Shown here: piece after piece, positions 55,820-64,000 of the stretch | How the letters are laid out: each line of letters starts with the position of its first letter | Position numbering within the stretch: position 1 is the first letter of the stretch | Source: Chaetomium olivaceum | Lineage: Eukaryota > Ascomycota > Sordariomycetes > Sordariales > Chaetomiaceae | Direction: 5' to 3' | Length of the DNA: 64,000 bases | NCBI GenBank assembly: GCA_039881045.1 | Contig: JAYWVB010000007.1 | Location: 1,054,001-1,118,000 of the forward strand | Program-made: the position numbers and the translations under genes | Notes under the pieces: model-generated | The model's input: only the letters and a program-made list of their open reading frames with translations | Database searches by the model: none | Told to the model about the DNA's origin: nothing

Positions 55820-58800
55820 CCCTCCTCCCGCCTCATTTTGGGCTCCTGAAGTCCGGAGTGTAATAAACATGGTGGTGCCGACGCGACCGTGACCTTCTCA
55901 ATCCCGTCCCGACTGGCAGGCAGGCAGGCAGAAATGGAAAAAAGTTGGCGAGAGTGTGAGAGTAACGGTAACACACACCTCAAGCGAAAAAAAGCAAAAA
56001 CCAAGAACCAGGAATCAAGGACTGTAACTGGAACTGAACCGTAACTTTGAATCCTGCAGCAAGACGTCGTCGCTAGCACTGTCTCACATGCCCCGCCCCT
56101 ACCGTGGCAGGATGTTAGGGCTAGATGGGGGTTTTAACAAGTTGGTTGGGGGCGGCGAAAATAAGCCGGATGAATATAAATGTACAGGTACGGCGCCCCA
56201 GGTCCCGATTCCGTCATCGCCGAACGTTGAAGCAAGCGCCCTTTGGTTCGATCGACGGGAGATGTGAGGGTGCAAGCGGGGAGGGGTTAGCGAGGTGTGT
56301 GAAGGGTGTGAGGACAAGTAAGGGTGTGGAAAAGTGGCTCGAGGGGTCGACCCTGTTGGCGGCCGCCCCGCTCTTGTACGAGACATCCCACTTGGCACCC
56401 CGGAAGTGGCCGCGCGCTCGACCTGCTTGTCACTTGCTTGTCATGCTGCTTGGCTGCTTGCCACCCCCGTCCTAGTCTGTGGGGCGCGCGGGGCATGCAG
56501 AGAGTTAAATGAAACAGGATGCACATTTCGGCCAATGATGAACACATAAACTACCGAGGCTGATGGCCACTCTCAGGTGCCACAGTGCTGCAGAATTGCC
56601 TTATTGCCGATAGCGGCGATAGTAACCGATGGGTATTTAGTGGCCCTGCTCGCATGATGAGAAGGTATTGTAGAGTGTCGACCAGGGCTTTACAGTCCGA
56701 CATGTGGCCTAGATCCTGCCTCTGAGCCCCTTTTTACACTACGTGACTAATTTTCGAGTCAGGGTTTGTACATACTGGCATATTGGAGCCAAGTGCTGCT
56801 GTCGTATTGCCGACGGGGTTTTACCTCGAGCCTAGCGGGGAGCTCAAAAGCCAAGCTTGTTGCATCCTTCTCCGACGGGAGCGCCCGCCATCCTGCTAAC
56901 TCCGGCTTTCTAACCTTCACACCCGCCAGTTCTCGGCCCGGCCTTGGCCAAACACCCGGCCTTCAAGTTGCTCCGTGTCGAGAGACCTTCCTTTCGAGGA
57001 AGGCGGAATCCGCGAGCACGTCCTTTTAGCAGGGAGTGAAACTTGCGGATTACTCACTCCCAAGCCTGTGAAATAACGTTGCTCGAGGAACGCTGCCGAG
57101 CAACGTTGGCTGGAGCGGATGACGTATTTAACTTATACTGTGTAAGAGCTAGTTATGTAGGTACTGAACTGGGGCGTGAGCCGCCGTTGAGCGATGGCCG
57201 AGAATCCCTGACCAGAGGGATCGATCCGGTTCGCCTTGGCATCTCCCTCCTTCTCGAACTTACACGTGGTGATCACGTCATCCATACAAACAACATACCA
57301 TTGGCCCCCCAATCTCGGACTTGAAAGGCATGCAGTTTGATTATATGTACATACAAGGGTTCTTCCTTCAGGGTTCCTGGCTTTTGACGGAGACATTTCC
57401 GTCGTGATGACAAATGTAGGACTTGAGGGGTAGAGCGTTCCTTGGAGCTCGCGCCCCTAAGGTAGTTGAGGTCGAGTTCCGCTGGTGGTGTGTTGAGGGC
57501 TGGGTTGTGCCGTGTGTGCTTGTTTCTTTGAAGTGCTTCTCCCGTCCTTCACCGACATGGCAAGGGCCTGCCGTTCCATGGCTGGTCAGAAGTAGGAATA
57601 CCTAGAATCTTGCCGTCATCACCACGCAAGCCATGTTTCCGCATAGACCAGTCAAATCTGCTACATAATTATTTGCGTCCGCCCTCCTTCTCAAAAGCTT
57701 AAAACCCTCGTTGAAAACCGCGGACGTGGGGGCCGTTACTCGGTGAACGTCGTTGGGGTTATGACACATGCTGACGCATGTTCATGACGGATGACACATG
57801 TTGATAACGGATGGCTACAACCGTAAACCAGCAGTGGATCAACCATAGGGCAAAGTATTGGATACGGTTACCAAGGGGGTGTCTGACGATGAATCGATAA
57901 GGACGGGTTTAAAATGGGTACAGGCGTTACAAGTCGTGCGGATAGGGAGGCCAGCCCTGAAGTACCTTTGGTACATGGATACACAGACTGTCTCTTCTCA
58001 TCAGGAGCTCTGAATGATGGAAGCAAGCTTATATATATGTAACGTTTTATTTCAACTGATTAGCAGTCTTACAAGAAGATGTCTTGGGAAGTTTTCACTT
58101 TTTGATGGCCAACGCGGCGGAGTTACTGGGGAAAAGGAAACCGTCCTTTCGAAACCAGGCAAGTTCACCTTGAACCGGCCAAACTCAATGTCCATTTCCA
58201 TGTTATTGACCAAGAACAGGCACCGAAAGCAATGTAGAAGTAGTAATCGTGCAACGTGGAACAGTTAAAAGGTAGCAAGAATGCAATAGAAAACGACTTT
58301 TTCCTATATAAGGCGAGCGCCTCCCCTCTCCACCTCATCACAATGTATAAGGTACATCGGGAAGTTTAATAAGAAATCACATGGCTGGCTACCAGGTAGG
58401 CTCCATGCCGAGATTTAGGCGTAACCAATGGGCGTAAGAACACGCTTGACAACGCGATATAAAGGAGCTGATATAACGCCCAGGGATTTAATAGTTCCTG
58501 GAGATTGGCGAACATACTACAGTAACACCTTGGTATGGAGCGCCGGTTGTGTTTTTAAGGTTTTGCTCTCCAAGCCAGTCAAGTACTAGCCAGCTGCGAG
58601 TATATAGACGCCCGTGGTATCACTTAACGTTACATACATGGGAACGTAATTAGAAACGACAGTAATATTGTGAGAGCTACGGCTCGATATCCACCTGGGG
58701 TAAGCTGAAACTTGTGAGACGGGTCCACGGTCATCGTGGTTATATCGTTTACGGGCTGGTAATCTGTACGGCAGTCGGCGGCCCAATCCACTATCCACGC

Positions 58801-59381
58801 CTTAGTGGATGGGGATGCCACCAATCTCGCGCGTCCACTTGGCAACAGAACACAGGTAGTTTCTTGACCGCCAATCTAAAGTACATTACCACAGCATTCA
58901 AGTCAAAGACTGAAGACATTTGGGTAGAATCTGGGATTATGGAATCAGGGTGCTAGGCTGTTGACCTTAAAGTGTTACGAACCAACGGGATGTCTATTAG
59001 ATGAGGACAGATTCCAAACTCGGTATTCTGCACTTGAGAACTTACATGACTTCTAGATCATTAGATTTGGTACTGCACTTGGCTACTGCACTGTTAACTC
59101 AAAATGGCCAAGGGTTTTGCAGTACCCGCGATTAGCGCGAGGTGGAGGTGAGACATGTCCTATTCACGACTTGGCGGTGTAAACGTCAGCTAGCCACTTC
59201 ACCACACATATTGGGAAGCTTGAGCTTGATCGACATGGCTGCATTTGCACCCGACGTGGCGACACACCAGGCCGGCGACGCCTTTATTAGCCCATACAAC
59301 TCACCCATACCTGCCTGATCATGATTCTGGACCGTTAGTGCCACCTACCACGAAAGTAAAGCAGCAGCATCATTATCCGAC
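55820..59381. other. Long gene-free stretch
   Basis: 3.56 kb with no supported gene. It contains upstream sequence of the C6 regulator, a perfect 11-bp hairpin (57075-57107) and diverged short repeats around GACACATGTTGATAACGGATG (57730-57815). At about 58300 there is a TATATAAGG followed 35 bp later by CACAATG. The last looks like a promoter and start, but no ORF or splice structure follows that I can support. Confidence 0.45.
57075..57107. repeat. Perfect 11-bp inverted repeat (hairpin)
   Basis: Arms AACGTTGCTCG (57075-57085) and CGAGCAACGTT (57097-57107) around an 11-nt loop. No T-run follows and no neighbouring gene ends here. It could be a protein-binding palindrome or part of an unannotated RNA. 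Confidence 0.8.
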
Positions 59382-61264
59382 ATGGAAGACTCCAAATCCC
59401 TTGCTCAACTCGACGGGGGCCCGCAACCACCCTACGGAAGGTCCATGTGGTCCATTCTGCAAAACGGCATCGACGCCAACCCCGACCGGGCCGCGCTTAT
59501 TTCAGTACAACAACCGCCAGACCACCTAGAGCGCCTTGTTGGACGAGGCCCAGTCCAGTCACCGGCGGTGCGCGGCCCAGATGAAATCCTCACCTGGTCA
59601 TATGCCCAGATGAGACGCGGAGCCGCTCGCCTCGCAACTGTTTTGGCTCGCCACGGTGTCCCATTACACTCGACACTGCTTAGCTTTATCCCGCACAGCG
59701 CCGAGTGGACGCTGGTGCTTTGGGCGTCTGCCGTGAGATGCCTCACCGTCGTCAACCAGATGCCGCAGGTTCTCCAGCTGCCGGAAAAGCAAACGGCCGT
59801 CCACACCTACTTCTCCATGATGCCTTCTACCGTTGTCGTGCAAGACGAAGCAGCCGCCCAGCTCGTCGACGAGACCAGGGCGGCTACAAAGCCACCGCGC
59901 ACGAACAGCGAGGCCGACCCCCCTTTTCTGGGCCTGTGTCTATCGCGTCTGAGCGAACCGCGGCACGGATGGGTCAGCCTGACAGATATTGCAGAGATGT
60001 CTTTTACCGACAGCGAAAGCACGGTGGATCCGTCCGCGGTGGATGACCGTCTCGACCGCGTGGCACAGATCTTCTTCACGAGCGGCTCAACCGGGACGCC
60101 CAAAGGCGTGCCTAAGACGGTGAAGAACCTTGCCGCCTGCATGGCGGCTGTGAGGGACCCCAAACCGGGCTCCGTTGTTGGGGCTATTATTGGGGGTAAT
60201 TTTGAAGCTGTGGCATCGTCAGCGCCATATATCCTCTGGAATAGCGGCAATACTGTCGTCCTGCCCAGCGCCGACTTTTCGTGGGGCGCTGTTGTCCGCG
60301 CCGTCGAGACTTGTCGCGTCACGTACATCTATATGATGCGAACGCAGCTCAGCATGATGTTGGAGAACCGTGATTTCTCCGTCGAAAAGGTCGCTTCTTT
60401 GCAGCGCATTGACATTTCAGGGGAGCTCGTCACTCGGGACTTTGTGAGCAGGGCTCGTGAGTTGCTCCCCGGTACCGTCGTGTCGTGCGCATTCGGCATG
60501 TCTGAAGTGATCAACTTGTTCGGATGGCCCGGTGGTGTCCCTGACCCTATCCCCAACCATAATGGTGTCCTCTCGTGTGGGAAGCCAACGCCCGGGACTA
60601 GAGTTAAAATCATCAATGAGAAGGGAGTTGTCGCTCCGCTCGGCGAAATGGGAGAGCTACATCTTGGCAGCGACGGCACCGTTGAACAGTATATGCAAAC
60701 GCACCCGGACCAGAAGGGGCTCAACGACGTCTTTTATAAGGATGGGCTTGGCCTGTGGCTCAAGACGGGAGACCTTGCCGTGCTTGACAAGACCGGATGT
60801 GTATACATTGTCGGTCGCAAGAAACACCTCATCACCAATTTGACTGGCATCATCCAACCACACTTGATCGAGACCTGTCTCGGGGAAGCGTTCAATGTCC
60901 AGGTTCGTTCTTACTCCACCACTTCCCGCAAGGACTATTTCTTTTCTCATAACGTATGCTAATAATGCCAAAGGTCTGGGTAATCGCGCTCCCCTCTCCA
61001 ATTCACGGCGAGGTGCCGTATCCGGTCGTCGAGCGTCTCCCCGAAGGGGTTAGTCCGGGCGATATGAGGGAGTATTTTACCAATGCTATAGGCTCCAGCT
61101 ATTCCATAGGTACGATCCTCACTCTTGAGCAACTAGGCATGGAAAGCTGGCCCATGACGCCCACGGGGAAGGTCTCGAAGCGGGAGTTGGAGTCGGCAGC
61201 CGTGGCGTATATGCGCAACCACCCGCAAGTCGGGCTTGCTTCATATGCCATTGCGTCAGACTAA
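59382..61264 (+). CDS. AMP-dependent acyl/aryl-CoA ligase (ANL superfamily)
   Basis: Two exons, 59382-60902 and 60974-61264, 603 aa in exact phase (donor GTTCGT, branch TGCTAAT). Adenylation motifs: IFFTSGSTGTPKGVPKT (P-loop), AFGMSEVINLFGWPG in the A5 position, LWLKTGDLAVLDKTGCVYIV (A7/A8), GRKKHLI (hinge) and a C-terminal PTGKVSKREL with the catalytic Lys. There is no carrier or reductase domain, so a stand-alone ligase that forms an acyl-AMP and probably a CoA ester. It has no peroxisomal targeting signal. It may prime the NRPS or act separately; it lies 3.5 kb beyond the regulator. Confidence 0.88.
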
Positions 61265-62976
61265 TGCGTTTTGGACGCTGGTGCCACGAGTCCTAGCCGA
61301 CATACGGCCCTGATCGATTGTAGCATAATAAAGTCATACTGCAAGACAAGGTTCGAGATACGGTACCCACCTTAATGATTCAGTGACATCTGCCGTTACC
61401 ATTGAGAACAGAGCAGTAGGTAGGCAGGAAGAAGCAAAGCCTTTTTCAGAATCTTAAAAGGCCGAGTGTGCCAATAAGTCTCAGAATCGTCGTCTACCGT
61501 TCTGTGCATTAACCGGGCATAATTCAAGCTCTAAGAACGTGGTTTTAATAGTTCAAGGCCTCTTGGTGCAGACACCGACCTGTTCTATAACGGGGCTGCC
61601 CGCAACGTCTTCTAATAACTGTTGGGCCTTTCGATTTCCAAGAAGAGATTAGATGGACAGCATGGATAGGTATACAAAGCACTATCGGAACGGGCCACCG
61701 CAAAAGCGGGCAGATGAGGTCCGCGGTAGCCGCAACTCCAACCAACCAATTCTGGGCATTACATAATTTAGGAGCTTGCTATTAGGGTTTTAAGAGTAGA
61801 GTACTATCCCTGTATCGGCCGATTGCTGGCTCGTTTCCTCAGGCTTTGACACCTCGCACTAACGGAAATGTCTCCCTAGATGGGTGAGAACTTGGTGTGA
61901 GACTTTAGAGCTGTGGCCTCTCCTTTGCAAAGCCCCGTGGTGATTTCCTCACCACGTACCCTACGATTGTCTATGTAGCGACGATGCCTTTACTACCCTG
62001 AAAGAAAACACTACGGTACCATCAATGTATAACAGGCCTACGTTCGTTACAAACTCCGCTGCCTACGAACACCCTAACGCCCTCTATAATTACATTAATA
62101 GTGTTAGAACGGAGGGAACGTATAGAGTGTGATGTGGCTTTCGCCAGCTAGGTCGGGGGTTGACTCGCTGGTGGCGGTAGAGTTACCCTCGTGGCCTTTC
62201 AGGTATATGGACGTGGATGTGCCTGTATTGAAGGCTCCGGGAGCGATGACACTCGGAAAGCTGGTCCCAGAAGCTATTGGAAAGGTTTGGTAGCGTGGAA
62301 AGGGGGTGAATGGGGCGAACGAACATGGCAAGAGGGGGAAATGGAGGGCTAAGATCAGTGGTACACCGTCATGATAGGTGACTGACAATTCACAGAGAGA
62401 AGAAAACGTGACTCGTTCATTAATAAAATAGATATATACCTGATTGGTAATAACTACATCTCGATAAGCAATGCCCACTTTCCTCCTTCCGAAAGCGTAG
62501 GCAGGTAGCCAACGACGCCTTACAAGGTTTCTCGATCACCGCTCCAACAGGCCCACATGCGCTATACGAGGTAAACCAGGTCCCCTTTTCCGTTACCCTT
62601 CTATCCACGCTTCCAAGTCGAGCATCGCCCATGACTTCCGCCGGATGCTCGGGAAGCTCGCCAACTCCTGAGCTGACATTCCTATTCCTCTTTGGGCACA
62701 CTTTCAGTGGAGACGGGCAAATAGGGACCCTGTTGTCTGCTGCCCTCCCGCACTCATGTGTGAAAAGCTGACCCTGTCTCCGGCGAGGATCTGTGGCCTT
62801 ACTCAGCCTCGCACCCCAATGTAACGTCGAAGGGAACTTAGTGAGCCACTGATTAGTATGATCCTCTTTAGCTTTGCAGGCTCCGGCATCTTCAAAAGAA
62901 AGTCTCTTCGTCAATTGTTAGATTATGAACATCATCTTAAAGAACTGGAGAACTAAATATCATCTTGCTGTTTAAA
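61265..62976. other. Gene-free stretch
   Basis: 1.7 kb, AT-rich in 61760-62110. ORFs at 62104-62478 and 62420-62914 (minus) overlap each other and lack recognisable features, so they were not called. Confidence 0.45.
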
Positions 62977-64000
62977 ATGAAAGGTGCACTGTTTCGGTCA
63001 GCGGTAGCCGTTGCACCGATTCTATTCGCTCAAGCTCAAGGGGCATGCCTCAATACCGGCGACCAAGACACCATCAACAACCTCCTGACACAAGGGGGGC
63101 AAAATACCGTGGTTTTACTGTGCCCTGGTGCTACCATCCCAATCACAGAGCCCATTGTCTTCACCGCATCAGGCCAGGAAATCTCGACTGAAGGGTATCC
63201 GAGTGACGACACACGCGCCACGGTTATCATCCAGCCGGGCAGTAACACCACATCGGCCATTCGCGGTAACTGGCAAGACAATGTGCGAGTGCTCAATATC
63301 CAGGTCGATGGCAACCGACCCAATGCCGGATATCTTCAGGGGGATGCGCTTCTCGAGCTGGGGGGGGTACGACTGGCCAGACTGTATCTCATACCGTGAT
63401 CAAGAATACGCGCAGCTGGAGTTGTCTTCATCTCATCGGCTCGGGCCAAGATGATAACCCCTGCCGCAACGCGACTGTCACATTCAACACGGTGGGGCCG
63501 TGCGGTGAGGAGGGCGTCGATGAGAGCGGGAGTGGTCTGTGGGCCGATGGGTTGAGCATCGAGTGCACTGTGTCGAAAGTAACGGACAATAGTGTGAGTA
63601 TAATATGTACCCAAACAGTTGACCATAGTGAGAAGAACTAAGTTTTAATAGATTACTGGCGCCACTGACGGTGGTATTGTTATCTTTGGTTCTCCTGGAT
63701 CCTCGTTTCTACGCAACACTATCACGTCATCCACCACCGAACGCGGATTTGGGGCCATCAACATGGTTGACCCTAGCTACAATGGAAACTATTCGGGTGT
63801 GATTGTCTCCGAAAATGTCATTACCGGGGTCGGCGAGAGTTTCTTCGAACTAGGGATCGGTATGGGCAGCCAGGTCTGGTCGAACCCTCCCCCTTAACAA
63901 CTTCGGCCCGACCACTGTGACGAACAACGTCTTCAAGGGTAACATTGGCTTCTCCATTGTGATTAACGGGTGGGAGAATGGACTCACTGTAAGTACCCCC
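62977..64000 (+). CDS. Secreted right-handed beta-helix (pectate-lyase-fold) protein, 3' end beyond window
   Basis: ATG 62977. Residues 1-22 form a signal peptide (KGALFRSAVAVAPILFAQAQ region). The mature part has strand-rich repeats such as NVRVLNIQVDGNR, HTVIKNTRSWSCLHLIGSGQ, RNATVTFNTVGPC and FLRNTITSSTTERGFGAINM, giving the NxT/xVxxN rhythm of parallel beta-helix polysaccharide lyases and related carbohydrate-active proteins. One intron is 63594-63651 (GTGAGT..AATAG), and another donor (GTAAGT) begins just before the window end. The frame breaks at the G8 run 63360-63367 (one missing G fits) and again at the C5 run 63889-63893 (one surplus C fits). Substrate is unknown; catalytic residues could not be identified. 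Confidence 0.75.

Noticed and set aside
58295..58360. TATATAAGG followed by an ATG, resembling a promoter and start
   Set aside because: The ATG leads only to a few codons before stops or an unsupported donor; no gene could be built.
1..64000. CRISPR arrays, bacterial operons, riboswitches or rRNA
   Set aside because: None seen; the window is eukaryotic nuclear DNA with spliceosomal introns.

Overview
The window is nuclear DNA of a filamentous ascomycete, most likely a Sordariomycete. Genes carry short 50-110 bp GT..AG introns with TACTAAC/CTAAC-like branch sites. The set includes an Opi1 regulator, a secreted GH6 cellobiohydrolase with a fungal cellulose-binding module, Zn2Cys6 regulation, a fungal-type NRPS with a terminal condensation domain, and a pogo/Fot1 transposon. 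The cellobiohydrolase resembles Chaetomiaceae enzymes, but that placement is from memory only.

Layout. 0-8 kb is gene-poor: the 3'-truncated end of a methyltransferase gene (-), a nearly intact pogo/Fot1-like element with 46-bp terminal inverted repeats and a frame-broken transposase, a 90-aa orphan whose first coding exon is 5 nt, a 28-bp triple tandem repeat, and one unrecognised gene. 8-34 kb is mostly ordinary gene territory: Opi1, a HAD hydrolase, GH6 cellobiohydrolase, a 5'-truncated LINE with 15-bp target duplications, a ThuA-like protein, a phospholipase-D-like protein, a 1.2-kaa Pro/Gln-rich protein, an anion:cation-symporter MFS carrier, a bestrophin-family channel, a membrane/coiled-coil/Cys-pair protein, and the AP-2 mu subunit.

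34.4-55.8 kb looks like a secondary-metabolite cluster: a small secreted 8-Cys protein, a bimodular NRPS (C*-A-T-C-A-T-C), an O-methyltransferase fired divergently from it, an Etr1-like reductase, a 14-helix MFS exporter, an AhpD/carboxymuconolactone-decarboxylase-like protein, a P450, and a Zn2Cys6 regulator with a long polyglutamine tract. About 3.5 kb further on lie an acyl/aryl-CoA ligase and, at the edge, the start of a secreted beta-helix protein. The inferred logic is that the NRPS assembles a two-unit (possibly cyclised) product, the P450, methyltransferase and reductase tailor it, the MFS pump exports it, and the C6 protein controls expression. The first adenylation domain has Ser where the amino-group-binding Asp is expected, so it may load something other than an ordinary alpha-amino acid.

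A caution for the whole window: at least nine genes or elements carry single-base frame breaks, mostly at short homopolymers. In most cases one +/-1 change makes exon phases and family alignments fit exactly. This looks like consensus sequence error more than gene decay, so broken frames should not be read as pseudogenes without checking.
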